Part shown: piece by piece, positions 32,526-40,962 of the stretch
Layout: every line of letters begins with the position of its first letter
How positions within the stretch are numbered: position 1 is the first letter of the stretch
Source of the DNA: Anaerolineales bacterium
GTDB taxonomy: Bacteria; Chloroflexota; Anaerolineae; Anaerolineales; Villigracilaceae
NCBI GenBank assembly: GCA_919902735.1
Contig: CAKKRM010000049.1
Coordinates: 1-41,138 of the forward strand
Reading direction: 5' to 3'
Length of the DNA: 41,138 nucleotides
Program-made: the position numbers and the translations under genes
Notes under the pieces: generated by a model
Databases searched by the model: none
What the model was told of the DNA's origin: nothing
The model's input: the letters and a program-made list of their open reading frames with translations, nothing else

Positions 32526-34604
32526 CTATTTCAAAATGATCTTATTCCAATCCATCATCACCTTCATGTGTTCCAGCGGAACTTGACCTTCTGGCGCGTA
32601 CCCAACGAACGAGCGGTTGTAATTATCCTCGTCACCATCCGCGAGATTCCAGCGCAGGCTGTTGCGGAAGACGCCGAGGCAGGAAGTGCCGCGGAAGTCA
32701 TCGGGCAGGGATGTTTCAAACGTAAACACATACGTTCCATCGGCGGTGTCTGTCACTTCGATGATGGTCGCTTCGTGGATCCAGCGCAGCCACTGGTTTT
32801 GGGTCGCCTTCTTTTTCTCAGCGTCGATGGTGATGCGCGTGCGGGTCATGCCGCCGCCTTTGTATTCCCACGGCGCGGCAGCAGGCGGCGCATTCTTTCC
32901 GCCTTTGGGCTGCTGGCGTTTACCCATGAACTCGGCGGGTACCAATCCTACGCCATTTGAATCCTGAGTCGGCTTGGGTATCTGCCATTGACTCGGCTCG
33001 CTGGTGACATAGCGCAGCCAAAAGATGCTGGCGCCCTGCGTGTAATGTTCCGCGCCAGTAGCGTGGATGAAATACGCGCCCGGCGCTTTCTCCGCCGCAA
33101 GTTTGACGTACCGCGCGGCATTATCGGTCAACCCACCAGGCGGAAGATGCCCGCGGATGTGCTGCGCGTGTTCCGCGGTTTCGTTGCAAACCGCGCGCGT
33201 GACAATAACCTCATGCGTGCGTCCGTGCTCGGGGCGCCACATGCCCGTATTATCCGAAGCCCACTTACTAAATAGCGGATACAAGGGATCGGCAAAGCGG
33301 ATCTTATCCTCTTCAGGGGTGAAGGCTTCCCAATTCGCATCGGTGGCATGATTGACTCGCAGTGATGTGAGCATGACGATCATCTTCCACGCCCAGGCTG
33401 GCAGTTGACTCTTCATCGCCTCCAACTTCGCGAGGGCCTGCTCGGTCGTCATGGACATGAACTCATACCGAGCCTCTTCTTCCACCAACGCGGCCAGACC
33501 AGCGCGTTTGGTTTTCGGCCCATTAGCTTTGACTCCCTGCATGTGCATGGCGATTTTGTCTTTCCATGCTTTTTCTGAGGCTTTGGCGAGCGCAGGTTTG
33601 TTCGGGTTTGCGCCTTCGTATTGAGCGATCTTCTCCGCGCATTTTGCGGCCACGTCTGCATCAGTGAGCGCGGCTTGGGCCTTCTTCACTTCATCCACAC
33701 GCAAGCGGATGAGCAAGTCTTTCGGGTCTGCCCACGAGCCATGCGCAGACTTGTAGCGCATTCCTGAAAAATGAACGATCATGTATTGCAGCCAAAGCGG
33801 GAAGTGCTTCGGTTCCTTCTCAAAGCGCGCGCGGATATCCGTCAGCAATTGATACTGATCCTTGCTTTCAAGAGTCTTGGTGTACTGCTCCACTTTCAAG
33901 CGGACAATGTCCTTGACCGTGACAGGAACTTTCGGATCGTAATTGACGAGGAATTCACTTTCAGTGGTCTTGTAGTTCGGGTCGGCTTTCGTGAGTTTGT
34001 ACCACTCCAGTTTGGGGCCTTCAAGCTTGTTATAAGTATCCTCGAACTGGCGCAATTTTTCCATCTCTTCCAGCACCATGGGCAGCGCGGATTCGTTCTT
34101 GAGCTTGAATTCAGTCTCCACTTTAACGCGGTTGGGATGCTCTGCCACCATCCCTTCGAGCTGGCGCTGCAAGTAACGGATGCGGTCACGCAGAAAACCG
34201 AGCTGCGTCTTGAACGACTCGATACGGCTCAGGATGAAGGCACGTTCACCACGAATATCCTTGGGCCAGGAAGAGGAAAAGAGCGCGTGATTCTTCTGGA
34301 TGAGCGCCATCGCCTCTTCTTCGATAGGTTTGTACTTGACGAAATAGCCCTTCACATCGGGCAGCATAAAATAATCGCGCAGGCTGGAGTACAGTTTGAA
34401 GTCCGCGATGCGCGCATTTTCCATGCCTTGTTCATATTCGGCTACATCCGCTTTGAGTGTGGAAATATCCTTATTTTTGTATTCCGCCCACAGGTCCACT
34501 TCCTTGTAATAGATGAGAAAATCACGCAGCTTGTTCAACCGCATGGGGTAGATGGTCTTGGATAAAAATTCATTCTGCCATTGGAAATTCAGCGTTCCTG
34601 CCAT
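32526..34604 (-). CDS. Large soluble protein of unknown function (692 aa)
   Basis: Not recognised. The protein is hydrophilic, without signal or membrane helix, and Lys/Glu-rich. The first 230 residues are largely helical with coiled-coil segments (for example around ESFKTQLGFLRDRIRYLQRQ). Two related segments occur: FPLWLQYMIVHFSGMRYKSAHGSW (near 270) and LPAWAWKMIVMLTSLRVNHATDANW (near 400), suggesting an internal duplication. The C-terminal third has His-rich THEVIVTRAVCNETAEHAQHIRGHLPP (near 470), then a beta-rich stretch with WLRWIHEATIIEVTDTADGTYVFTF and conserved-looking DWNKIILK end. A GGAGATAATC precedes the ATG. It is monocistronic. Confidence 0.7.
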   Translation of the reverse strand: MAGTLNFQWQNEFLSKTIYPMRLNKLRDFLIYYKEVDLWAEYKNKDISTLKADVAEYEQGMENARIADFKLYSSLRDYFMLPDVKGYFVKYKPIEEEAMALIQKNHALFSSSWPKDIRGERAFILSRIESFKTQLGFLRDRIRYLQRQLEGMVAEHPNRVKVETEFKLKNESALPMVLEEMEKLRQFEDTYNKLEGPKLEWYKLTKADPNYKTTESEFLVNYDPKVPVTVKDIVRLKVEQYTKTLESKDQYQLLTDIRARFEKEPKHFPLWLQYMIVHFSGMRYKSAHGSWADPKDLLIRLRVDEVKKAQAALTDADVAAKCAEKIAQYEGANPNKPALAKASEKAWKDKIAMHMQGVKANGPKTKRAGLAALVEEEARYEFMSMTTEQALAKLEAMKSQLPAWAWKMIVMLTSLRVNHATDANWEAFTPEEDKIRFADPLYPLFSKWASDNTGMWRPEHGRTHEVIVTRAVCNETAEHAQHIRGHLPPGGLTDNAARYVKLAAEKAPGAYFIHATGAEHYTQGASIFWLRYVTSEPSQWQIPKPTQDSNGVGLVPAEFMGKRQQPKGGKNAPPAAAPWEYKGGGMTRTRITIDAEKKKATQNQWLRWIHEATIIEVTDTADGTYVFTFETSLPDDFRGTSCLGVFRNSLRWNLADGDEDNYNRSFVGYAPEGQVPLEHMKVMMDWNKIILK

Positions 34605-34689
34605 GATTATCTCCTTGTGCCAGCGTGTTGGAGTGTCTATTCAATTTTATTCGATTCTACTTTGACAATATCATATTTCAAAATCTTTT

Positions 34690-34774
34690 ACCACAAAGTC
34701 CACAAAGGGTCACAAAGGAGAGCAAAATGCTAAAACCAAAGGTTTCCTTCGTGTTACTTCGTGCCCTTTGTGGT
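34690..34774. repeat. ACCACAAAG / CTTTGTGGT inverted repeat
   Basis: Built from ACCACAAAGTCCACAAAGGG, CACAAAGGAG and the complementary CCTTCGTGTTACTTCG, CCCTTTGTGGT. A second member of the family is at 38608-38680. It lies between the hydroxylase stop and the 692-aa gene start. Confidence 0.7.
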
Positions 34775-34813
34775 TAAGAACTTTGGTTTCAGCCTTAATG
34801 TGGCATTGTCGAA

Positions 34814-35833
34814 CTATTTACCTGCCCGCAACGCAATCGGCTTCAAATAGGAATCGAGAATCGTATCCATTTGCTCCAGCGACTCGCACACAAAAAGCAT
34901 CGGGTTAAAAGCATAGACGGTTTTCGGGATGCGCGCAATCGTCTCGACATCGAACGGAACCAGGATCACCTCGCCGCCGAAAATTCCCTCGCGCGCAATG
35001 CCCAAATTGTCATACAGCGAATGGACGACATTCCACCCTTGCGACTCGGAGGACATCTGTCCCTTTTGGTGAAGCGCATTCACCCCATCAATGATGCGGT
35101 ACAGGTTATTTTTGCTGGCAAGGAAATGACGCTGCAACTGCTTAAACGCATCCTTGCTGTAATCGATCACATTGTCACGCCCGAGGCGGTAAAACTCCAT
35201 GATTGTGCGCGTCAGTTCCTTGCGCCCGGAAATGATGCCCGCCCCAAAAACCTTGAAACGGTTGTCCTGCACCACCAATCCAAACTCTGTGCTGTACCAC
35301 GCCAGCCGCTTGATCACCTCCCGCTCCTCCTGCGTGGCATTCATGTAGGCAGGCGCAAATTTATCCTCGATGCGCGCATAGAATTCCTGGGTCAGCAAAG
35401 GCAGGTGACCAAAAATATCGTGGAACATATCGGGTTCGGGCGTAAACTCCATCTGGTCACGCGTGCGCAGGTAATCGGTGATCAGAAAAATGCGCTGGGA
35501 AAATTTTTTATACCAGTCATCCGCCATCGTGTAGCGGATAATCGTCCGCTCGATGTGCCAGCCCGTGCGCGGCGTAATGTGCTCGATGAGATGCGCCACT
35601 GTCGGGATGCGCTGCGGATCGAGTTGTAACATTTCCAACCCAGCCAGATATTCAAGGCAGAGATGCTCCAGCAAATAAGGCTGGTGAATTCCCGCAAACA
35701 AGTCGGCCCAAATGGCGTGCTGCTCCCTGGAAAAAGCAATCTCCTGATTTTCAGTGGAATATTCATGGGATGGGTCAATGCGCTGTTCGGCAATATCCCC
35801 CGTGTACCCTGGCACGTTTTGATTCATGGTCAT
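34814..35833 (-). CDS. phhA: Aromatic amino acid hydroxylase (phenylalanine 4-monooxygenase type)
   Basis: Pterin- and iron-dependent enzyme that hydroxylates phenylalanine to tyrosine. The 2-His-1-Glu facial triad is visible: TPEPDMFHDIFGHLPLL gives both His (near residues 138 and 143), and LAWYSTEFGLV the Glu (near 184). The sequence continues VFGAGIISGRKE and ends with the helical C-terminus. At 339 residues it lacks the regulatory ACT domain of animal enzymes. AAAGG lies 9 nt before the ATG. Next to it, divergently, is a pteridine-reductase-like SDR, followed by folB, folK and folE, which would supply or recycle the pterin cofactor. Confidence 0.92.
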   Translation of the reverse strand: MTMNQNVPGYTGDIAEQRIDPSHEYSTENQEIAFSREQHAIWADLFAGIHQPYLLEHLCLEYLAGLEMLQLDPQRIPTVAHLIEHITPRTGWHIERTIIRYTMADDWYKKFSQRIFLITDYLRTRDQMEFTPEPDMFHDIFGHLPLLTQEFYARIEDKFAPAYMNATQEEREVIKRLAWYSTEFGLVVQDNRFKVFGAGIISGRKELTRTIMEFYRLGRDNVIDYSKDAFKQLQRHFLASKNNLYRIIDGVNALHQKGQMSSESQGWNVVHSLYDNLGIAREGIFGGEVILVPFDVETIARIPKTVYAFNPMLFVCESLEQMDTILDSYLKPIALRAGK

Positions 35834-35965
35834 GATTTAGCGCCTTTCTTAAATCGAATTTTGGAGAACGCAAAACACCAATACTTTCTTCAACGCATCA
35901 GGGATGTTATCACCTCCAAAAACGGAAGTCAAGAATAGGATAAACCTTGTCGAGTTTGAAAATGA

Positions 35966-35971
35966 TACAAT
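35966..35971 (+). promoter_or_regulatory. -10 box of a probable leaderless SDR promoter
   Basis: TACAAT, then seven bases and the ATG at 35979. No Shine-Dalgarno. TTGTCG at 35947-35952 is too close to be a normal -35. Confidence 0.4.
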
Positions 35972-35978
35972 CGCAACG

Positions 35979-36701
35979 ATGACCAGCCTGAACGGAAAAA
36001 CCATTCTCATTACCGGGGCCGCCCGCCGCCTGGGGCGTCTCTTTGCCCTCGCCTGCGCCCGCGCTGGAGCGGATATCATCATCCACCACGCGCATTCGGA
36101 TGAAGATGCAAAACAGGTGCGGGATGAAATTGAATCAATCGGACGAAACGCCTACATCCTCGCATCAGACTTCGGGACGCCTGATGCTGTTTCGAGACTC
36201 ATTTCTTTAGCGAATGACATTTCCCCGCTCTACGCATTGGTGAACAGCGCCGCCGTCTTTGAACCGCTCTCCTTCAACGACACCACCCTCGACGATTGGA
36301 ATCGCCACCTCAACATCAACCTGACCGCGCCATTTTTGTTGAGCCAGGAATTTGCGCGGCAAACGAACGAAGGCTGCATTGTCAACATTTTGGATTGGCG
36401 CGCCCTGCGCCCCGCCGCCGATCATTTTCCCTACACTATCAGCAAAGCCGCCCTCGCCGCAATGACAAAGTCCCTGGCGGTTGCATTGGCCCCGCGCATC
36501 ACTGTAAATGGATTGGCGCTTGGCGCGATACTCCCGCCATCAGATAATTTGTCAGCTAGTGAAAAGATCATAGAAAACGTACCAGCCAAACGCTGGAGCG
36601 AGGCGGGCGAAGTCGAAGAAGCATTGTTGTTTTTGTTGACATGTCCCGCCTACATCACCGGTGAAATCATCCACGTGGATGGCGGAAGGCATTTAGTGTA
36701 A
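35979..36701 (+). CDS. Pteridine-reductase-like SDR (FolM/PTR1 type)
   Basis: NAD(P)H-dependent short-chain dehydrogenase of 240 residues. The dinucleotide motif reads TGAARRLGRLFALACARAGAD; the RxG variant of TGxxxGxG is the mark of pteridine reductases such as PTR1 and FolM. VNSAAVFEP replaces NNAG, and the catalytic pair is YTISKAA near residue 155. The C-terminus CPAYITGEIIHVDGG is typical of SDRs. MTSLNGKTILITGA was chosen as start since the Rossmann fold begins there. It heads the plus-strand run SDR, folB, folK and stands next to the pterin-dependent hydroxylase, so reduction of a dihydropterin is the likely job. Confidence 0.85.
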   Translation: MTSLNGKTILITGAARRLGRLFALACARAGADIIIHHAHSDEDAKQVRDEIESIGRNAYILASDFGTPDAVSRLISLANDISPLYALVNSAAVFEPLSFNDTTLDDWNRHLNINLTAPFLLSQEFARQTNEGCIVNILDWRALRPAADHFPYTISKAALAAMTKSLAVALAPRITVNGLALGAILPPSDNLSASEKIIENVPAKRWSEAGEVEEALLFLLTCPAYITGEIIHVDGGRHLV

Positions 36702-36707
36702 TTACCC

Positions 36708-36800
36708 GTCATTGCGAGGGCGGTGTTCTTCCGCCCGAAGCAATCTCCGACGCTGTATATGAGACTGCTTCATCGGGCTAAAACCCTCCTCGCAATGACG
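36708..36800. repeat. CGTCATTGCGAGG palindromic repeat, copy 1
   Basis: Outer arms CGTCATTGCGAGGG (36708-36721) and CCCTCCTCGCAATGACG (36784-36800), with GCCCGAAGCAATC and GACTGCTTCATCGGGC inside. It forms a long nested hairpin between the SDR and folB. A degenerate member lies at 38443-38564. Confidence 0.8.
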
Positions 36801-36813
36801 AACAGGAGAATTC

Positions 36814-37170
36814 ATGGACAAAACCTTTATCAAAGACCTGCTCGTGCGCGGCATTATTGGAATTCGGGATTGGGAGCGTCAAACGAAGCAGGATATTTTG
36901 ATCAACGTGACGGTGTTTTCGGATGCGTCGCGCGCAGGTGAAACGGACGATATCAACGACTGCGTGGATTACAGCGCGCTGGCGAAAAAGATACAAGCCC
37001 ATGCTGAAACCGCCGCGCGGTTGACGGTGGAAGCGTTGGCAAATGATTTGGTGAAAATTTGTTTGGAACAGGCCAGCGTGCGGAAAGCCATCGTGCGCGT
37101 GGAAAAGCCTGGCGCGGTGCGCTTTGCAAAATCGGTTGGTGTGGAAATCGAACGCAAGCGAGATGAGTGA
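36814..37170 (+). CDS. folB: Dihydroneopterin aldolase
   Basis: Releases glycolaldehyde from 7,8-dihydroneopterin in folate synthesis, and can also epimerise it. With 118 residues it has the usual length. Motifs: VRGIIGIRDWERQTKQDILIN, DCVDYSALAKKIQ, LTVEALANDLVK with the conserved Glu, and VRVEKPGAVRFAKSVGVEI with the catalytic Lys. AGGAGAATTC lies before the ATG. The stop overlaps the folK start by 8 bp, so both are coupled. Confidence 0.93.
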   Translation: MDKTFIKDLLVRGIIGIRDWERQTKQDILINVTVFSDASRAGETDDINDCVDYSALAKKIQAHAETAARLTVEALANDLVKICLEQASVRKAIVRVEKPGAVRFAKSVGVEIERKRDE

Positions 37171-37627
37171 CCTGCATCGCGCCTGCCTCAGCCTCGGCTC
37201 GAACATCGAAGCGGAAAGAAACCTCCCGAAGGCAATCGAATTGCTGCGGGAGGTTGGCAAAGTTGTAGCGGTATCCAGCGTTTGGGAATCCAAGTCGGTT
37301 GGGTTTGACGGCCCTAATTTTTTGAATGCCTGTGTCTTATTCCTCACCCCGCTTCAGCCTGTTGAGTTGAAGGAAAAAATCATCCGCCCCATCGAAGCAA
37401 AGTTGGGACGCATTCGCGGCGAAGAGAAAAACGCCCCGCGTCCCATTGATATTGATATTCTGCTTTTCGATAACCATCCGCTCAATACAGAGTTTTGGGA
37501 TTACGCATTTGTGATCGTTCCGCTGGCGGAGTTGATTCCTGATTTTGTGCATCCTGTCAGCGGGGAAAAATTATTTCGAGTTGCCGGGCAGGTGTCCGTG
37601 TGGATAAAGAAGCGGGTACTTGCGTGA
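37163..37627 (+). CDS. folK: 6-hydroxymethyl-dihydropterin pyrophosphokinase (HPPK)
   Basis: Transfers pyrophosphate from ATP to 6-hydroxymethyl-7,8-dihydropterin. The N-terminus is ACLSLGSNIEAERNLPKAIELL, and the magnesium and ATP site is PRPIDIDILLFDN near residue 95. HPLNTEFWDYAFVIVPLAELIPDFVHP follows as in the family. The start at 37163 (MSDLHRACLSLGSN) sits inside the end of folB; more upstream codons would overlap folB further. A palindrome follows before convergent folE. Confidence 0.93.
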   Translation: MSDLHRACLSLGSNIEAERNLPKAIELLREVGKVVAVSSVWESKSVGFDGPNFLNACVLFLTPLQPVELKEKIIRPIEAKLGRIRGEEKNAPRPIDIDILLFDNHPLNTEFWDYAFVIVPLAELIPDFVHPVSGEKLFRVAGQVSVWIKKRVLA

Positions 37628-37633
37628 GCGAAG

Positions 37634-37655
37634 TGCAAAGTCTGGAGACTTTGCA
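37634..37655. terminator. Hairpin between folK and folE
   Basis: Ten-base-pair arms TGCAAAGTCT/AGACTTTGCA with a GG loop in the 41-bp gap between the convergent genes. No strong T-run on either side. Confidence 0.5.
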
Positions 37656-37668
37656 GCCCAGAAAATAA

Positions 37669-38304
37669 TTAAATCCGCAACGGCTCCGCGCCGCGGTTGA
37701 GATGATCCAAAAATTCCTGGCGGGTGTTGATGCTCTTGCGGAAACTGCCCAGCATCGAGGATGTGGTCATGCGGGCGTCGTGCTTTTTCACGCCGCGCAT
37801 CATGGCGCAAAGATGAAGGCCTTCGACCACCACGGCCACGCCTTGCGGCTTGAGCAGGTCGTGGAGAAAATCGGCGATCTGACGGGTCATGCGTTCCTGC
37901 ACTTGCAGGCGGCGGGCGTACATATCTACGATGCGGGGAATCTTCGAGAGGCCGATCACCTGTCCGCTGGGGATGTAGGCGACGTGGGCGCGTCCCATGA
38001 ATGGCAGCATGTGATGTTCGCACAGGCTGAAGTACTCAATATCGCGCACGATGACCATGTCGTCGTAATCCACTTTGAAGAGCGCGCCATTGATCAGTTT
38101 GGCAGGGTCGGCTCGATAGCCACTTAACAGTTCAGGGTACATGCGGGCAACGCGTCTGGGTGTGTTCACCAATCCTTCGCGCTGCGGGTCTTCGCCAAAG
38201 GCGGCCAGCATCGAACGGACGGCGTTTTCAACGGCTTCGGTATTGATCTCTTGATTAAAGGGCGGGCGTTCATCGAAATCTTCGTTCAGTTCAGGATCAC
38301 GCAT
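37669..38304 (-). CDS. folE: GTP cyclohydrolase I
   Basis: Converts GTP to 7,8-dihydroneopterin triphosphate, the entry step of folate and other reduced pterins. Zinc ligands and active site: [22 protein letters not shown] near residue 100 and [10 protein letters not shown] near 170. [23 protein letters not shown] is the family signature. The ATG at 38304 has GGAGTGAAAAA upstream. At 211 residues the length is normal. It converges on folB-folK, so the three are not one operon even though they act in sequence. Confidence 0.96.
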   Translation of the reverse strand: MRDPELNEDFDERPPFNQEINTEAVENAVRSMLAAFGEDPQREGLVNTPRRVARMYPELLSGYRADPAKLINGALFKVDYDDMVIVRDIEYFSLCEHHMLPFMGRAHVAYIPSGQVIGLSKIPRIVDMYARRLQVQERMTRQIADFLHDLLKPQGVAVVVEGLHLCAMMRGVKKHDARMTTSSMLGSFRKSINTRQEFLDHLNRGAEPLRI

Positions 38305-38400
38305 TTTTTTCACTCCAGTAAATGTATGGAATACCCCGATTGTATCTGATTTGAGGGAGCGCACCCAAAGGGTGGGCGTCAGTTTTTTGAAAAACCGCTA

Positions 38401-38690
38401 AGGGTTCGTAAAAATATAATTTCCCTCACCCGTCCGCCAACCATGTCTTTGCGAGGGCGCTCTTGCTCTTCGCCCGAAGCAATCCCCTCACTGATACGGA
38501 GATTGCTTCGCCGCCCAAGTGCAAGAGCGGCGGCTCGCACATCGTCCTCGAATGGGGAATGACGAAATGACGGAAGTTATTAATTTACGAACCCTAAACG
38601 CGAAGGGCACAAAGTACACAAAGGGGGACGAATTTATGCTTTTGCGCCTTTTTTCCTTCGTGACCTTTGTGTACTTTGTGTTTAAAAAAA
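38401..38690. repeat. Composite of three dispersed repeat families
   Basis: Outer AGGGTTCGTAAA (38401-38412) and TTTACGAACCCT (38584-38595) enclose a degenerate CGTCATTGCGAGG element (38443-38564, with CGAAGCAATC and GATTGCTTCG inside). It is followed by a CACAAAG element whose 17-bp arms CACAAAGTACACAAAGG and complement lie at 38608-38624 and 38664-38680. No gene is supported here. Confidence 0.75.
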
Positions 38691-38737
38691 GATTCACCCA
38701 AGATACTGACGCCCACCCGCATCCAAACTCCAGCGGG

Positions 38738-38743
38738 TACAAT
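38738..38743 (+). promoter_or_regulatory. -10 candidate before the Gly-rich membrane protein gene
   Basis: TACAAT, 33 bp before the ATG at 38777. Another ATG directly after it (38744) is inside the expected start of transcription, so it is not the translation start. Confidence 0.4.
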
Positions 38744-38776
38744 ATGCAATATCTTATTTCAAGAAAAGGCAGAAAC

Positions 38777-39238
38777 ATGAACAGGAATAATAATCTTTAT
38801 TTGAAAAGCGTTTTCTTTGGCGCATGGCTGGGGGGTATCTTCGGCGGGACTCTTGGGGCAGTGACTGGCGCATTGAGCAGACAGTGGAGCGGCGTGCAAT
38901 TCGGCGCCCTGCTTGGCATCATCCTCGGCGTGGTGACGGGTGTGTTGACGGGCGCGCTCACCGTCCGCACTGCGGGGGAAACAGGCGGGGTCAGCACGGG
39001 CGCGTATAGCGGCATGGTCTTTGGCGCATTCCTCGGGCTTATTTTTGGAATTTTCATCCCTGAGTCATTTCGGCTGGGTATCCTGGCGCTGGATATCGTC
39101 ATCTTGAATGTTCTTGTGCAGGGGCGTTTCGAGGCGGCGGTTTTGGTGAGTTTCCTGCTTTCGGTGCTTGCCACTGCTGTCGGCGCATGGATCAGCGGGC
39201 GGAATTTGAAGCCGCGCAGTTTGAATCCCACTGCATAA
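38777..39238 (+). CDS. Glycine-rich membrane protein, unrecognised
   Basis: A 153-residue protein with three to four predicted membrane helices that are rich in GxxxG patterns (FFGAWLGGIFGGTLGAVTGAL, GALLGIILGVVTGVLTGAL, GMVFGAFLGLIFGIF), which suggests tight helix packing or oligomers similar to glycine-zipper proteins. No known domain is recognised beyond that. The chosen start MNRNNNLYLKS has AAAAGG before it; longer frames upstream only read through repeats. It is followed after 10 bp by the ICMT-like gene and probably cotranscribed. Confidence 0.7.
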   Translation: MNRNNNLYLKSVFFGAWLGGIFGGTLGAVTGALSRQWSGVQFGALLGIILGVVTGVLTGALTVRTAGETGGVSTGAYSGMVFGAFLGLIFGIFIPESFRLGILALDIVILNVLVQGRFEAAVLVSFLLSVLATAVGAWISGRNLKPRSLNPTA

Positions 39239-39248
39239 TCCAATCAGC

Positions 39249-39764
39249 ATGTTCACCGCCCTGCGCCACATCCTCGCCATTTTATTATTGCCGTTCATGG
39301 CGGTGATCGTCATCCCCGCATGGCTGTTCAAGGCCTTCGCAAATATTGACACCCGCTGGTTTGGGACAGCATCCATCCAGGCGTGGACAGGTTTCATCGT
39401 GGGGGCTTTGCTGGTTTGGGTTGGATTTACTTTGTTCGTGCTGTGTGTCAATCTCTTCGTACTCTTCGGTCAGGGGACGTTGGCTCCCTGGAACCCGACT
39501 CAAAAACTTGTTGTGACCGGCCCCTATCGCCACATCCGCAATCCGATGATCAGCGGCGTGGCAATGATGTTGATCGGCCAGTCCTTATTTTGGGGTTCGT
39601 GGATCATCGGTCTCTGGGTGGGGATATTCATCGTCATCAACCATATCTATTTTATTTTTTCAGAAGAGCCTGGCTTGGAAAAACGGTTTGGGGAAAGCTA
39701 CCTTAACTACAAAGCCAACGTCCCCCGCTGGCTTCCGCGGTTGAGACCGTGGAAAGGCTCTTAA
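39249..39764 (+). CDS. ICMT/PEMT-like membrane methyltransferase
   Basis: Integral-membrane SAM-dependent methyltransferase family, 171 residues. Membrane helices lie at about 7-28, 45-75, 105-140. The family motif is clear: VTGPYRHIRNPMISGVAMML near residue 96-115, and EEPGLEKRFGESYLNYKANVPRWLPR near the end, the SAM and substrate site of isoprenylcysteine carboxyl methyltransferases and phospholipid methyltransferases. Bacterial members act on lipids or unknown substrates. The neighbour upstream is a Gly-rich membrane protein. Confidence 0.85.
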   Translation: MFTALRHILAILLLPFMAVIVIPAWLFKAFANIDTRWFGTASIQAWTGFIVGALLVWVGFTLFVLCVNLFVLFGQGTLAPWNPTQKLVVTGPYRHIRNPMISGVAMMLIGQSLFWGSWIIGLWVGIFIVINHIYFIFSEEPGLEKRFGESYLNYKANVPRWLPRLRPWKGS

Positions 39765-39839
39765 GAGATTTGCCACAGAGCGCTGAGAAAAAACTTTTAA
39801 AGATCTCTCCCGAAAGAATATCGGGACGCTGACCGCTAA

Positions 39840-40892
39840 CTACTTCCCCCACCTCGGCTGCCAATCGGAAATCGGATCGTCCGTTAAATTTTTCGCGCCT
39901 GTACCGTCAGGGTGGACGATGTAAATTTCGTTGTTGCCATCTCGAAAGGAGGCGAAGGCGATCCAGTTTCCAGCGGGAGACCAGCTTGGGCCCAGGTTAT
40001 CCCCACCGTTGGTCAACTGCACCAGATTCGTCCCATCCACATTGATGATGTAAATATTGCGGTTCCCCTGCGGACCTGCGTAAAAAGCAAGCCGCGTCCC
40101 ATCGGGTGACCAGGAACTGCGCCCGCCCATATCCTTCAAGTCCGTCACCTGGCGGATGCCCGAACCGTCCGCGTTCATCACGAACAACTGCCGCGTCCCC
40201 GCGCGCGAGGATGCAAAAGCAATCATCGAACCATCAGGTGACCAGGTGGGGTCAATGTCATCGGAGGTGGTGATGGCATGTGGATTCGCGCCATCGGGCT
40301 TCATCACCCAAAGCCCGTTGCCCTCATTTGTAAAAACGATCCAATCCCCATTGGGCGAAAGCTCTGGCGCATACAAACTGCCGATACTTCTTGTGAGGCG
40401 TTTGAAATTTTTGCCGCTGGTATCGATGGAATAGATCTCGAAATTTCCGGTGCGGCGCGACGAGAAATAGATCGTCTGCCCATCGGGTGAAATGGACGCG
40501 TAAAAGGCTGTCGCTTCCGCTTCTGTAATTTGCTTGCGGCCTGTCCCATCCGCATTCATCAAACAGATTTGATCGATTTGCTTGACATAGCAGGTGAAGG
40601 CGATCTTGCCGCTGAGAGACGCCTCGACCCCTGCACTGGGAGTTGGTGAGAAAACCAAGGTTGGCAGGGCGCCCCCCGATTCATTCGTTGGCGGCACGGT
40701 GGCCGCAGGGAAATTCAACGCTGTGGGAGTTTCCAAAGGCAAACCGACAAACGGAGTTGGGGCTGGGTTCGGTGGGATATACCAGATGTAAATAAACACG
40801 CTTATTAATACACAGATTCCCATTACCCCGAAGGCGGTGCCAGCGATCAGGATTTTGTCAAAGGTGGTCAGAAGTTTGCGCGGCGTGGACAT
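39840..40892 (-). CDS. TolB-like beta-propeller protein with signal anchor
   Basis: A 350-residue extracytoplasmic protein. An N-terminal membrane helix (GTAFGVMGICVLISVFIYIWYI) and a Pro/Thr linker precede about six PD40/WD40-like blades, each with the pattern ADGTGRKQIT...ASISPDGQTIYFSS, repeated as WSPDGSMIAFAS, WSPDGTRLAFYA and WSPAGNWIAFAS. Such propellers bind proteins or glycans at the cell surface. No tol genes are near, so the name is structural only. The ATG at 40892 (STPRKLLTTFD) has a TAAAAT box 7 nt before it and no Shine-Dalgarno. Confidence 0.85.
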   Translation of the reverse strand: MSTPRKLLTTFDKILIAGTAFGVMGICVLISVFIYIWYIPPNPAPTPFVGLPLETPTALNFPAATVPPTNESGGALPTLVFSPTPSAGVEASLSGKIAFTCYVKQIDQICLMNADGTGRKQITEAEATAFYASISPDGQTIYFSSRRTGNFEIYSIDTSGKNFKRLTRSIGSLYAPELSPNGDWIVFTNEGNGLWVMKPDGANPHAITTSDDIDPTWSPDGSMIAFASSRAGTRQLFVMNADGSGIRQVTDLKDMGGRSSWSPDGTRLAFYAGPQGNRNIYIINVDGTNLVQLTNGGDNLGPSWSPAGNWIAFASFRDGNNEIYIVHPDGTGAKNLTDDPISDWQPRWGK

Positions 40893-40899
40893 GCCCAAT

Positions 40900-40905
40900 A
40901 TTTTA
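40900..40905 (-). promoter_or_regulatory. -10 box of a probable leaderless promoter (TolB-like gene)
   Basis: Minus-strand TAAAAT, seven bases before the ATG at 40892. No -35 is seen at a good distance. Confidence 0.4.
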
Positions 40906-40962
40906 TTCGATATGGGGAGGGAATCACAGTGTGCAAGCAAAGGTTGTCAGGATTACCCTTTT

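Noticed and set aside
33700-33780. Resemblance of MIVHFSGMRYKSAHGSW to the tyrosine-recombinase Arg motif
   Set aside because: The downstream HxxR and Tyr motifs of integrases are absent, and the segment is duplicated within the protein. Treated as an internal repeat only.
33771-34565. 264-codon plus-strand frame opposite the 692-aa gene
   Set aside because: The minus-strand frame is longer, uninterrupted, has a good ribosome binding site and its own terminator; this one is hydrophobic-biased antisense translation.
38519-38776. Extended N-terminus for the Gly-rich membrane protein
   Set aside because: The extra codons run through dispersed repeats and the -10 box; the ATG at 38777 fits the first membrane helix.
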